This document shows positions 1-8,834 of a stretch of 64,000 bases of DNA, piece after piece. The DNA is from an uncultured Oscillospiraceae bacterium (GTDB lineage Bacteria > Bacillota > Clostridia > Oscillospirales > Oscillospiraceae): NCBI GenBank assembly GCA_948616425.1, contig CAPGBJ010000020.1, positions 1 through 64,000 on the forward strand, written 5' to 3'. The notes beneath the pieces are model-generated. The model was not told the DNA's origin. It was given only the letters and a program-made list of their open reading frames with translations, and did not search any database. How positions within the stretch are numbered: position 1 is the first letter of the stretch; every line of letters starts with the position of its first letter. Both the position numbers and the translations under genes were made by a program.

Positions 1-728
1 CGGTGGTCCAGCATGAAAATGGCTTATTTCAATCCACGCCCCCCATGCGGGGGGCGACGCTGGACAGCGCCATCCATTCCGGCCTCTACCTATTTCAATC
101 CACGCCCCCCATGCGGGGGGCGACCACTGGATCAGCGACCAGGATGGCAACGTATGGATTTCAATCCACGCCCCCCATGCGGGGGGCGACCGTACTAGCG
201 TACATTATGAAGTTGTAAAGGAGGATTTCAATCCACGCCCCCCATGCGGGGGGCGACCCCAACCGGCCTGGTTTATCCTAATTTCAAGGAATTTCAATCC
301 ACGCCCCCCATGCGGGGGGCGACCACAAGCGATTTTGGAGATCGCCTCGCCTCCTTGATTTCAATCCACGCCCCCCATGCGGGGGGCGACCTCAACGGTC
401 CGGTGGTCCAGCATGAAAATGGCTTATTTCAATCCACGCCCCCCATGCGGGGGGCGACCCTAGGTCTTATTATCCTCATCCTGATACCGGAATTTCAATC
501 CACGCCCCCCATGCGGGGGGCGACCTGTTTATGTGTAGATTTTGTCCAATGATTTTGCAGATTTCAATCCACGCCCCCCATGCGGGGGGCGACGCATGTC
601 CCCGGCGTTGGTGCCGTCCGGGATACGATTTCAATCCACGCCCCCCATGCGGGGGGCGACTGGTGTATCTTAAGCGGTTCAACCCGCAAAAGGGGATTTC
701 AATCCACGCCCCCCATGCGGGGGGCGAC
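1..728 (-). CRISPR. Type I-C CRISPR array (leader-proximal end; continues past the left edge)
   Basis: Eleven repeats of 33 nt start at 26, 92, 158, 225, 291, 358, 426, 492, 561, 628 and 696 and look identical. Ten full spacers of 33-36 nt and one partial spacer (1-25) are present. Read on the minus strand each repeat begins GTCGCCCCCC, forms an 8-bp CG-rich stem around GCAT and ends TGGATTGAAAT, which is the classical I-C repeat with its 11-nt 5' handle. The cas genes and leader lie on the right, so transcription is leftwards and the spacer at 661-695 should be the newest. The partial spacer at 1-25 is identical to the last 25 nt of the spacer at 391-425. Confidence 0.98.
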
Positions 729-898
729 AGCAAAAACAGCTAAAATCTCCAGCTGTTTTCACAACAAAATAGGTAATTCTTTCAAAATTCCTCTCCTAAC
801 TCCCATCCAATTAAAAAAACAGGGTAGCATCCTCACGGAAAATATTGCAAAATGTGGTGCGAAACGGTGGAGATTTCCTGTGTGCTTGTGCTCCGCAC
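729..898 (-). promoter_or_regulatory. CRISPR leader
   Basis: This A+T-rich gap separates the end of cas2 from the first repeat, where a I-C leader belongs. Five nt from the repeat it holds a perfect 9-bp inverted repeat (AAAACAGCT at 733-741, AGCTGTTTT at 751-759) with a 9-nt loop. The hairpin could be a leader-anchoring or integration signal; that role is inferred. No convincing promoter was fixed by eye. Confidence 0.7.
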
Positions 899-1189
899 CT
901 AAAGCATCAACACATCCTGTGGGTCATAGGATTTCTTTGCTCCCAAATGCTCAATCTTGTTCTCATAGTGGTTTCCTAAGTAATAAAAACGTAGACTGTC
1001 CTTTTCCGGGTCCATGATTTTACACAGCCTTGCCTGTAACATGCGGCACTGGGCCGCATCCAGCAGACACTCAAAAACAGAGTTCTGCACTCGCTGACCG
1101 TAGTTGACGCACTGCTTTGCGATTTGCCGCAGACGTTTGCGGCCGGCAGCGTCCTCGGTATTCACGTCGTAGGTGATTAAAATCAGCAT
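899..1189 (-). CDS. cas2: CRISPR-associated protein Cas2
   Basis: The 96-residue protein begins MLILITYDVNTED, the beta-strand and Asp of the Cas2 ferredoxin fold, and continues with the conserved GQRVQNSVFECLLD segment. Cas2 dimers bridge two Cas1 dimers in the spacer integration complex. Length and position (last cas gene, next to the leader) are normal for type I-C. The gene starts a few bases after the cas1 stop codon, so the two are translationally close in one operon. Confidence 0.97.
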   Translation of the reverse strand: MLILITYDVNTEDAAGRKRLRQIAKQCVNYGQRVQNSVFECLLDAAQCRMLQARLCKIMDPEKDSLRFYYLGNHYENKIEHLGAKKSYDPQDVLML

Positions 1190-1193
1190 CTGA

Positions 1194-2225
1194 TCACTTC
1201 CATAAAAACGGTGGGTAAGCGTCCGAGTCTCCCCGGAGGTAGCGGGCCAAGAGAAGCGCCTGAATATAAGGGATCATTCCCCACGGGAGTTTTTCGCCCA
1301 GATAAGGGTGGGTCAGCGTCTCTTTTTTCTTTTCCTGCCAATGTTTCAAAAATGTTTTCCTGCCGCTGTCAGTCAGCAGCACCGCACCGCTCTCCATATA
1401 TTGAAAATCTCCCGCCTTGACCTGACGCTTGTTGATAAGGGTGAGCACAAAGCGGTCCGCCATGCAGGGGCGGAGCTCCTCTATCAGGTCCAGTGCCAGG
1501 GAGGTCCGGCCTGGTCGATCCCGGTGCAGAAATCCCACATAGGAATCCAAGCCCACGCTTTCCAACGCGGAGGCGCAGTCGTGAGTCAAAAGGCTGTAGG
1601 CAAAGGAGAGCATGGCGTTGACCGCGTCCAATGGAGGACGGCGGCTGCGGCCCTGGAAGGAAAATGTCTCCTTATCTCCCAGGATCATCTCGTCAAAAAC
1701 ACCGAAGTAGGCGGAGGCCCCCACCCCCTCCAGGCCCCGCAATTCCTCCAGAGCGGTTACCTCCTTGACCTGAGATAGAAGTCCATAGATCTGTTTGGAG
1801 GCGGCAGCCAGTTTTTCGCTGTCCACCCGCAGGCCGTGGTCCCGTCTGGTGCGCTCAATGCTCCAGCGGGCGTTGAACAGCTTGCCAAAGATCATAGTGC
1901 GGCTGATTTGACAGCACTGGCTGGGGTTATCTGCAATCCGGTATTGTGTCCGGCGGAGCAGGACGTTTCCATTTCCTTCACCGCACACCCGGGCTAGAAA
2001 TTTTCCTGTGGGGGTATAGAAGGCCAAACCGATCTGGCGCTGGGCGCAGGCCCCCATCAGCGCAGACGAGACTCCGGCATAAGAAAATGTAATAATATTC
2101 TGCAAAGCATGTAGGGGATAGCGGGTAACAGTCTGCTTGTCCTGTTTGGCCACCACATTTTCCCCATCCAGAGATAGGTAAATATCCTCTGAGAGGATGT
2201 AGAGGGTGTTGAGCAGATGTTTCAT
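1194..2225 (-). CDS. cas1: CRISPR-associated endonuclease Cas1, type I-C
   Basis: At 343 residues this matches the I-C Cas1 family (Cas1c). It shows the N-terminal beta domain (LNTLYILSEDIYLSLDGENVV) and the helical catalytic domain with NAMLSFAYSLL, GLDSYVGFLHRDRPGRTSL and DLIEELRP, which carry the metal-binding Glu, His and Asp region. Cas1 integrates new spacers with Cas2. The ATG overlaps the cas4 stop (ATGA), so translation is probably coupled. Confidence 0.97.
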   Translation of the reverse strand: MKHLLNTLYILSEDIYLSLDGENVVAKQDKQTVTRYPLHALQNIITFSYAGVSSALMGACAQRQIGLAFYTPTGKFLARVCGEGNGNVLLRRTQYRIADNPSQCCQISRTMIFGKLFNARWSIERTRRDHGLRVDSEKLAAASKQIYGLLSQVKEVTALEELRGLEGVGASAYFGVFDEMILGDKETFSFQGRSRRPPLDAVNAMLSFAYSLLTHDCASALESVGLDSYVGFLHRDRPGRTSLALDLIEELRPCMADRFVLTLINKRQVKAGDFQYMESGAVLLTDSGRKTFLKHWQEKKKETLTHPYLGEKLPWGMIPYIQALLLARYLRGDSDAYPPFLWK

Positions 2226-2884
2226 TCCAGCCCCTCCATAGCAGCAGCTAAACAGCTTGCAACTTTTTTACGGCCCATCAGTTTGGGCAGGCATATGTCT
2301 TTCAAAGAGCAGGCGTTACAGGCCTTGGATGGCTTCACCTTGGGGGTGTAGCGCCTCCTGTACAGCTCATGCATCTCTGACAGGCTGTCCCTGACCTGCC
2401 CGCGCAGTTCAGGTGTAAAAGAGACCACCGTCCGGCGGCGGGGCTCCCCATAGTAGAGCGCCCCCTCAGGGACAGTACAGCAGAGCATCTCCTCCAGGCA
2501 CATGGCCTGGGCGCACAGCTGTAGCTCATCCGCGCTGTGCTCCTTGGGTTTGCCTCGCTTGTACTCCACCGGATAAGGCAGCCACAGCCCCTCTCGGTCC
2601 CGCAGGGGGACCCCAGTTGAGTCCCTATAAAATTCCACTGCGTCACACTGACCGGAGATACCCAGCTCGGTGGAGTGGACTGCCAGCCCCTTGACGGTCA
2701 GGCGGTCCCCCCGGCTCTCTCGAGACGTCGGGTCGTGGACATGCTCGTGCATAAGGTGGCCGTCCACTGTGCGGTAGTTCTCCGCCCACTGGTTTTCGAT
2801 GTGGATCAGCGCCCATTGCCGGCGGCAGAAGGCAAAGTGCTGCAGACCGGACAGCTGGAGATAATCCTCCTCCCTAAACTCCAT
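2222..2884 (-). CDS. cas4: CRISPR-associated exonuclease Cas4
   Basis: This 220-residue RecB-like nuclease has an N-terminal Cys in QHFAFCRRQWALIHIE and a C-terminal cluster in KACNACSLKDICLPKL, which together would bind a [4Fe-4S] cluster. PVEYKRGKPKEH carries the nuclease Glu-x-Lys. In I-C systems Cas4 works with Cas1-Cas2 to select and trim PAM-containing prespacers. The start overlaps the 3' end of cas7 by 11 bp, consistent with one polycistronic mRNA. Confidence 0.96.
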   Translation of the reverse strand: MEFREEDYLQLSGLQHFAFCRRQWALIHIENQWAENYRTVDGHLMHEHVHDPTSRESRGDRLTVKGLAVHSTELGISGQCDAVEFYRDSTGVPLRDREGLWLPYPVEYKRGKPKEHSADELQLCAQAMCLEEMLCCTVPEGALYYGEPRRRTVVSFTPELRGQVRDSLSEMHELYRRRYTPKVKPSKACNACSLKDICLPKLMGRKKVASCLAAAMEGLE

Positions 2885-3725
2885 CCAGGATCTCCGGTTC
2901 CAGTCCAGCCAAAGGCTCCAATGTGATCTTGTAATCCTCCGCGCAGGAGGGGATGGCGTCAGAGACGGTCATTTCAGCCTGGACTGACCGATGGACTCTG
3001 GCGGAGGAATACTGCCCATCCTTGCAGTTGTGGCGGAACCAGTAGAGCCTGACCACCTCCATGGAGCCCTCTGGTCGGGCGGAAGAGGCGTCATTGACGA
3101 AGAGGGTACGCAGGCACTCCTTTAAAATATCGGCGTCTTCCTCGGTAAAGCCGGTCTTTTCCGCCAGCTGGACATTGATGGAGCCTTTGACTTTATACAG
3201 TCCGAAGCGGACAAAGTGCTTCATGCCCATGGTGTCCGAGGAGCGGTTTTTGTCGCTGTTTTCACCGTTTACACTCTTTGTGATCTGCATATCCTCCACC
3301 TGTACCGGGGAGACGCTAATGGCTTGGTGAATTGAGACAGGACCCCGCACACCGATGGACATGCCCTTTGTGTCTTTAAACGCAAATACCTGACCGAAAG
3401 AGCGCACATCAAACCATGTTTCACAGGCCTTTTGCGCGTAGGCGGCTGAGTCCTTGAACTCCTTCGCTTTCCCCAGGACAGCGGAGGCCCGTTCGCTGAG
3501 ACTGCCGCATCCGTCGTCGCACCGGTCAGCGGACTGGATGAACACCGGCTTTCCCAGGTCCTGCATCCGGTTGCGCAGCTTGCGCTTGATGCACACATCG
3601 CTCATTTCCCCCAAGCCGTTGTAGTCGGTACGGGGGCTGTTGCCGTTGAGGGGGTCGCCGTTGGGGTTTGCCATGGTGGCGGATACAAAGGCCACAAAGT
3701 CGATTTTGTTCTGTAAGGTATCCAT
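2874..3725 (-). CDS. cas7: Cascade backbone protein Cas7 (Csd2), type I-C
   Basis: The 283-residue protein opens with the typical Csd2 sequence (FVAFVSATMANPNGDPLNGN, PRTDYNGLGEMSDVCIKRKL). Several copies polymerise along the crRNA spacer to form the Cascade backbone. TAA of cas8c is immediately followed by the ATG of cas7, with an AGAGGAGG ribosome site inside the end of cas8c. Nothing suggests damage. Confidence 0.97.
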   Translation of the reverse strand: MDTLQNKIDFVAFVSATMANPNGDPLNGNSPRTDYNGLGEMSDVCIKRKLRNRMQDLGKPVFIQSADRCDDGCGSLSERASAVLGKAKEFKDSAAYAQKACETWFDVRSFGQVFAFKDTKGMSIGVRGPVSIHQAISVSPVQVEDMQITKSVNGENSDKNRSSDTMGMKHFVRFGLYKVKGSINVQLAEKTGFTEEDADILKECLRTLFVNDASSARPEGSMEVVRLYWFRHNCKDGQYSSARVHRSVQAEMTVSDAIPSCAEDYKITLEPLAGLEPEILDGV

Positions 3726-5501
3726 TTAAGATTCCTCCTCTGTCTCTTTTTGATCCGGTTTTTCGTTGCGGTAGGCCCGCTGATGGGAATAGCCCAACAG
3801 GTAGATATCATCCAACTGCTGGTTCAGCGTACTGTCGAAAGGGGAAAAACGATCCAGAATATCGTCAATCATATTCTGGTAATATCGGTAGAGCTTTGGT
3901 TTGGATTGTGCCAGACGCCTGTTGTAGGGGGCTAACTTGGCCCATAGAGCGGACCATGTTGCCATCGGGCGCAGCGTAAAGATTTTCTGCATTCTTATGG
4001 CGTTGGTTTCCCGCCGGTCCTCTTCGGTATACGTGCTGTTTTCTATGGCGTCCGCGACAGCCAGCAGGCGGCCAAATAGATAGCTCCGGTCGGAACAGTT
4101 TTTGTCTAAAGCCATATCCCACTCCTCCTTTAAATGGTCATAGTGATATTTCCGAATAGCCGCACAGGCCGTGAACAACAATTTTTGGCGGGGCTCCCCC
4201 TCGTAGAGCAGAAGGTGGGAGGCTTTTTCCATCAGGGCCCGTTCCACATCCAGCGGGAAGGGCGCCCGATCTACCCGGCAGGCCATCAGCCGCTGCATCT
4301 GCTGGCGCAGGATGCGGTCATCAGGTTCAGACTTACCGTTCCGGGGAGTCCCAAAGGCCCAACTGACGATTTGGAACAACGAGGGCGACTGAATCCCGTA
4401 GGGACCGTTTTCCCAACAGCAGGAGACCTCCCAATCGTGCAGCCGGTCCAGAAAGTCAGAAGCCAGCAGTTCATTGTAGTAGGTGACGGCCAGTCGGCCT
4501 GTGGTGGCCGCGTCAAAGGCGGCGATGACCACGCCGGCCGACTGGGGCAGCGCCTCTTTCCAGCCGGAAAGGGCCTCGCGCAGCTGCTTTTGATACTGGC
4601 TGGGGTTGGCCGAGCGATGAACAGTTCCGCCGCCTTTACGGCCCATGGGGCCTGTTACCTTGGGGATCTGGATGCCCTGGGGGTTCCAGCATAGGAAGGT
4701 CCGCCCGCCAAAGGAGATGCTCTGATTGGCTACCAGCCACCGCAGGGCATTGTGGGCCTTCTGGGAGGCGGTATAGCCCACTGTCGCGGCCTGCGCCGCA
4801 TCGTCAAACCGCCCCCGGTAGGTGAAGCCGCTGGAGTCGTTGGCGGAGATCAGCTTGGCATTTCCATTGATGGGGATGATCCCTTTGGGATGCTGTCCGG
4901 CGGGAACCTCCATTTCGCCGGAAATCATACACAGAGCAGGGGATGTGCTTGCCCGTTTCTCACGGCAGTATTGAATAAATGCGTTCATCAGCGCCTGGTC
5001 TGTCCAGCAGGGACCGTTGCGTGTTTCGTCCAAGCCGTTGACCTCCCAGCAGACCATTGCTTTCTCTTCGGCGGCAATACCGGACTGACTCAGATCTGCC
5101 AAAATTGTTCTGCCCTGGACATAATGTAGAATGGCATGCAGTTTGGGGTGGGTGAAGGGAGAGTTTGTCCAGGCGGACAGTTGGGATATGTAGTGCTGGT
5201 GCTCTAGCTGATTTTGGGGCAGCAGATACCGCAGATAGTCGCATAGGGGGTGGGGAAGTTCAGCGGCCTTGACCGTCCGCCCCGCGGATTCCTCCGTTGC
5301 GGGTATGATAATTTTGGGGGTATCCTTATCCAGGGCCTGGGCGGTGACAAAATTTCCGTTCTGATCCAAGGTGATTTTGATTTGCGGCCGGGCCATCATG
5401 TGGGAGATGGGGGCCAGCGGTTCCTTTTCCTGCTCATACACGATTCCGACCCGGCCGGCCATGGCGTCATAGGTTTCGACGGCCTTTTGAAGCAGCCCCA
5501 T
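3726..5501 (-). CDS. cas8c: Cascade large subunit Cas8c (Csd1)
   Basis: About 591 residues, normal for Csd1. It begins MGLLQKAVETYDAMAGRVGI and has family blocks such as QALMNAFIQYCREKR, SFGGRTFLCWNPQG and YLFGRLLAVADAIE. Cas8c recognises the TTC PAM and carries the embedded small-subunit function of I-C Cascade. A GTG at 5504 is an alternative start; the ATG at 5501 was preferred because GGAGG lies 7 nt upstream and the ATG overlaps the cas5 TGA. Confidence 0.95.
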   Translation of the reverse strand: MGLLQKAVETYDAMAGRVGIVYEQEKEPLAPISHMMARPQIKITLDQNGNFVTAQALDKDTPKIIIPATEESAGRTVKAAELPHPLCDYLRYLLPQNQLEHQHYISQLSAWTNSPFTHPKLHAILHYVQGRTILADLSQSGIAAEEKAMVCWEVNGLDETRNGPCWTDQALMNAFIQYCREKRASTSPALCMISGEMEVPAGQHPKGIIPINGNAKLISANDSSGFTYRGRFDDAAQAATVGYTASQKAHNALRWLVANQSISFGGRTFLCWNPQGIQIPKVTGPMGRKGGGTVHRSANPSQYQKQLREALSGWKEALPQSAGVVIAAFDAATTGRLAVTYYNELLASDFLDRLHDWEVSCCWENGPYGIQSPSLFQIVSWAFGTPRNGKSEPDDRILRQQMQRLMACRVDRAPFPLDVERALMEKASHLLLYEGEPRQKLLFTACAAIRKYHYDHLKEEWDMALDKNCSDRSYLFGRLLAVADAIENSTYTEEDRRETNAIRMQKIFTLRPMATWSALWAKLAPYNRRLAQSKPKLYRYYQNMIDDILDRFSPFDSTLNQQLDDIYLLGYSHQRAYRNEKPDQKETEEES

Positions 5502-6229
5502 CACTCCACCTCCCCAAATTCCCGCAGGCCGGAAAAATTCTCCAGATGTTCCCCAAAGGGCTTCATCTCCATCTCCCGCAGGGGCTTGGTAAGCGGACAG
5601 TCCTCCGGACGGGGGAAGGTGATAATCCCCCGCTTCATCACCGGGTACCAGAACCGGGCGGTCATTTTTTCCTGGGTTTCGGGGGAATAGGCCTCGTCGG
5701 CATAGGTGATGCCGTGATACATCAGCCCAAAACTCAACTCTGTCAGCTCGTCATAGGCCCCCGCCCCCTCTCCGAACACACAGGGCTCCACATACCCCTG
5801 GCACTCCCTGGTACCCAGAAAGATGTCCCGGCGGCCCCCCTTTTCAATCATCCGTTTGGCAATGTTGTGGTGCTTGTTTTCATTGCGGTCCCCGGCGAGT
5901 TCGGGGCGGTTTTTGTTCCACTCAAAGTGGGCCCGCACCTGATAACAGCAGTTTTTCAAGTAGGTGTAGTAGGATAACTCATTTTTGCCGTCCTGGTAGC
6001 GGATGGGCCGGATGCCCTTTACTTCGGTTTGGATCTGGTTCATGACCCGGACTGCGTCGATGTACCAGATCAGCGTGGGTTTCCAGTACACAGAGGACAG
6101 GATGCCTTTCAATGCCTCGTAGGTAGGTACCTGATAGCTGCATTTCTCCCCGCCCACACGCGTGATTGGGTCGGAGAAGAGGGCGTAGTCTCCTGTGACT
6201 TGGAATTCCACAATGTTTGGATGCTGCAT
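5501..6229 (-). CDS. cas5c: Cas5c, crRNA-processing endoribonuclease and Cascade subunit
   Basis: The protein of about 242 residues begins MQHPNIVEFQVTGDYALFSDP. In type I-C, which has no Cas6, Cas5c cuts the pre-crRNA at the base of the repeat stem and leaves an 11-nt handle. NENKHHNIAKRMIEKGG contains the Lys-His pair expected at the active site. A start at 6253 is possible, but ATG 6229 has a GGAGGTGA ribosome site, and the TGA in that site is the stop codon of cas3. Confidence 0.95.
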   Translation of the reverse strand: MQHPNIVEFQVTGDYALFSDPITRVGGEKCSYQVPTYEALKGILSSVYWKPTLIWYIDAVRVMNQIQTEVKGIRPIRYQDGKNELSYYTYLKNCCYQVRAHFEWNKNRPELAGDRNENKHHNIAKRMIEKGGRRDIFLGTRECQGYVEPCVFGEGAGAYDELTELSFGLMYHGITYADEAYSPETQEKMTARFWYPVMKRGIITFPRPEDCPLTKPLREMEMKPFGEHLENFSGLREFGEVE

Positions 6230-6233
6230 TGTC

Positions 6234-8624
6234 TCACCTCCATAAAAATTCAAGATCGGATTCCCCCATGAAAAAGCCGGTTTCCGCGCGGTAGTGTCCG
6301 ATGAGTCCCAACGCTCTGCCCTGGAGGGGAATCAGACTGTGTTCCTCATTCAGGCGGTCAATTTGGTATTGGTACAGTGAGACGGTATAGGGCTTTGCAT
6401 CCTCCAACAAGGAGCGCAGATAGGCCGGGTCCCGCTGGGCTTTTTCACTGCACAGATCGGAAATGAGCGCCTCGCCTTCTCCATAGGGGACTACCACGTC
6501 TGTAGTGTTCTCCTCAAAGACTTTGAAAAGGGTTCCAGCCAGCCGGAACGCCTGATTGAAGTAGTAAGGGTGTTCCTGGGCGTACTGGCTGTTCAGCGAC
6601 AGGAGGGAGAACAGCGGCGGATGGTCCTTGACGGAGTAGTCATGGTGCCCCCTTGGTTCCCGGCGGTACAACGCTCGGTAATAGTACTCAATTGCCTTGC
6701 CGGAGTCCAGGCGGCCGCCGTACTGCACCGGATGAAGTTCAAATTCCTTCAGAAGTTCTTGGGTGGAGTCTTTGCCTAGCTGAATGTCCGGCAGCCTGGA
6801 CAGCGATTCATTTTGACACTCCACCAGGTAGACCGGAGCCAGGACTCCGGGCCCGGCCTCGCCGTTGCGGTTGCAGCGGCCTGCCGCCTGAACGACGCTG
6901 TCCATCCCGGCAGAGAGGCGGATCACTCCGGCAAAGGAGATGTCTACACCGGCCTCAATGACTTGGGTGGAGACGCAGACTGTTTTTTGACCGCTCTGCT
7001 CCAAAGCGCGCTTCAGCTTGTCCAGTGTGTCCCTGCGATGGGCCACACACATGGCGGCAGAGAGGGAAAAGAGGGCAAAGTCTTCTCCTTTCAGCAGATC
7101 GTAGAGACGTTCCGCCTGATCCTTCTTGTTGCAGACGATCAGCAGACTATTGACATATGCCAGCTTTTCCAGGGCAAAACCGGCGATCTGTTCCAAGGAC
7201 ATGGTTCCGGCGCTCTGGATATCTGTCCGGAGAAAAACCTCCCAGACCGCAGGGTCGTAGGGGACAATATCACGGATTGGGCCATGGATCGGATGATCAA
7301 TCTGCTCTGTACAGGGCTGGGTTGCGGAACAAAAGACAACAGTGGCCCCGCAAATCTCCGCCAAAAAGTTGACCGCCAGAGAAAATAGAGACAGCATTTT
7401 GCTGGGAACTGTCTGCACCTCGTCAATGACGATGACGCTGTTGCACAGGGAATGAAAACGCCGGATACAGGTGGTTTTCCCGGAGAACAGGGTGTTCAGC
7501 AGCTGGACGAGCGTGGTGATTATGATCGCAGATTCCCAGGTTTCGGTGAGCAGTTCCTGCTCATCCAGCTGCTGATCGTTTTCATCTGTGCGCACTAAAT
7601 TGGAGTGACTTTCAAGGATCAGGCCGTCATCTTGTATGTACGTTCTGATCTCTTTTGCGTTTTGGTCCAAGATGCTTAGCAGGGGGGAGGTAAAGATGAT
7701 ACGCTGCTTTCGATGCCGGCGGGCGTGAGCGAGCGCAAACCGGAGTCCGGACAGGGTTTTGCCGCCGCCAGTTGGCACATTGAGACGCAACACGCCGCCA
7801 GGCTGTTCCGCCGCCTGCCTGCATTGGTTGGAGATCGTGTTCCGGGCCTGGTCAATGGGAGTTTTTGAGGGCAGCGCGGCCAGCTTTTCCTCTGTCCGTG
7901 TCAACAGAGTGGACCACAGCTGTTCCAGATCCTCGCTGCTTCGGGCCGGAGGGAATACGACACCATTCATGAAGATGGCCGTGTCCCGTCGGTCTCCCTC
8001 AATCACCGCGGAGAGCAGCAGGCGGGCGAGAAGCCCGGAGTAAAACGCGGTTTCCTGGTCATAACGTTCATCGCTGGCTTCCTCGCCGGTCATAGCGCGG
8101 ATGTGTTCCAGGACCGATGTTAACTCCCTCAGAGCAGCTTGAAACCGCTGGTCAAGTTCCTCTTGGCCGATGCAGAGACGGAAAAAATGGCCCCTTGCCT
8201 CCTCATAGCCGATCTCTTTTTTTGTCATCCGGTGCTGAAAACCGTTTTTCTGCTGGTCGTCCACGCAGTCAAACAGACCGCCGTGGTGCCCGCCGACGGC
8301 CAGGGCCAACAGTTCGGCGGCGATGTCCGACAGATCCTCTGGCGGTTCGTGGTGATACCGCTCCAGGAGAAGGCGTACCCCGGCGTAAACGTGATTCACA
8401 GATCCGCGCTTGCCGACCCCGTCTTTTATATAGGTCTGGAACTGCGCTGAGTATTTTCCAAGGTCATGCAGCAGCCCCGCCATCTCCCCGGCGGCGGAGA
8501 GACCAACAGGCGCCAACGCCACCGCCGCGTGCTTTGCGGTATTGCGGCAGTGTTCACTGACCGATTGAACGGCGATTATTTTGCCAGAGGAATCCCTTTG
8601 GATGTGTGCCAGGCAGTTTTCCAT
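6234..8624 (-). CDS. cas3: CRISPR-associated helicase-nuclease Cas3 (HD + DExH), type I-C
   Basis: About 796 residues from the ATG at 8624, which has AGGAG at the right spacing; in-frame sequence to 8744 is probably 5' leader. The HD nuclease domain shows LLHDLGKYSAQF (about residues 51-62) and GGHHGG. The helicase shows Walker A VPTGGGKTLSG, a DEVQ box in VIVIDEVQTVPS, FCSATQP and motif VI in DSVVQAAGRCNRNGE. Cas3 is recruited by Cascade after PAM-dependent R-loop formation and degrades target DNA. It is the first gene of the cas operon. Confidence 0.97.
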   Translation of the reverse strand: MENCLAHIQRDSSGKIIAVQSVSEHCRNTAKHAAVALAPVGLSAAGEMAGLLHDLGKYSAQFQTYIKDGVGKRGSVNHVYAGVRLLLERYHHEPPEDLSDIAAELLALAVGGHHGGLFDCVDDQQKNGFQHRMTKKEIGYEEARGHFFRLCIGQEELDQRFQAALRELTSVLEHIRAMTGEEASDERYDQETAFYSGLLARLLLSAVIEGDRRDTAIFMNGVVFPPARSSEDLEQLWSTLLTRTEEKLAALPSKTPIDQARNTISNQCRQAAEQPGGVLRLNVPTGGGKTLSGLRFALAHARRHRKQRIIFTSPLLSILDQNAKEIRTYIQDDGLILESHSNLVRTDENDQQLDEQELLTETWESAIIITTLVQLLNTLFSGKTTCIRRFHSLCNSVIVIDEVQTVPSKMLSLFSLAVNFLAEICGATVVFCSATQPCTEQIDHPIHGPIRDIVPYDPAVWEVFLRTDIQSAGTMSLEQIAGFALEKLAYVNSLLIVCNKKDQAERLYDLLKGEDFALFSLSAAMCVAHRRDTLDKLKRALEQSGQKTVCVSTQVIEAGVDISFAGVIRLSAGMDSVVQAAGRCNRNGEAGPGVLAPVYLVECQNESLSRLPDIQLGKDSTQELLKEFELHPVQYGGRLDSGKAIEYYYRALYRREPRGHHDYSVKDHPPLFSLLSLNSQYAQEHPYYFNQAFRLAGTLFKVFEENTTDVVVPYGEGEALISDLCSEKAQRDPAYLRSLLEDAKPYTVSLYQYQIDRLNEEHSLIPLQGRALGLIGHYRAETGFFMGESDLEFLWR

Positions 8625-8734
8625 TGGTCTCACTCCTATGTTGTCAGTTTTATACAGCATCCGCTGTCCAGTAAACCGGACGCTTCTGTGTGCAGAGAGC
8701 AAATTTTGATCGGTGGAGATGCCCTGATGACAAT

Positions 8735-8763
8735 ACTTTACCACAGTACCTCACTCTTGTCAA
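8735..8763 (-). promoter_or_regulatory. Predicted promoter of the cas operon
   Basis: On the minus strand a perfect -35 TTGACA (8763-8758) is separated by 17 bp from TAAAGT (8740-8735). Transcription would begin near 8728 and leave a leader of about 100 nt before the cas3 ATG. The -35 lies inside the predicted protospacer of the crRNA-like RNA encoded divergently, so this promoter is the likely target of autorepression. Confidence 0.75.
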
Positions 8764-8787
8764 TAGATAACTATTTTTCTCATTGAA
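8753..8787 (-). promoter_or_regulatory. Predicted Cascade operator: TTC PAM plus partial protospacer over the cas -35
   Basis: On the minus strand TTC (8787-8785), the I-C PAM, is followed by AATGAGAAAAATAGTT (8784-8769). The spacer of the crRNA-like gene at 8872-8887 reads AATGAAAAAAAAAGTT. Positions 1-5, 7-11 and 13-16 match, and the only mismatches in the first 16 are at 6 and 12, the bases flipped out and ignored in Cascade R-loops. Matching decays after position 18, so binding without destruction is expected. The footprint covers the -35 box. Confidence 0.8.
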
Positions 8788-8799
8788 TTTGATACTTGT

Positions 8800-8828
8800 T
8801 TGCAAAAAATAAATTTATATGATATACT
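8800..8828 (+). promoter_or_regulatory. Predicted promoter of the crRNA-like RNA
   Basis: TTGCAA (8800-8805), 17 bp, then TATACT (8823-8828) makes a good vegetative promoter facing away from cas3. Transcription would start near 8835, at the first base of the pseudo-repeat. No open reading frame with a ribosome site follows, which fits a small RNA gene. Confidence 0.75.
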
Positions 8829-8834
8829 AAATTA

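Noticed and set aside
1..728. Self-targeting spacers against this window
   Set aside because: No spacer-length match outside the array was noticed by eye; a full-genome search with TTC PAM filtering would settle it.
3..743. Several open frames across the CRISPR array (repeating FQSTPPMRGAT or HAPHAGGD)
   Set aside because: They are translations of the repeats; a regular 33-nt repeat with unrelated spacers explains them.
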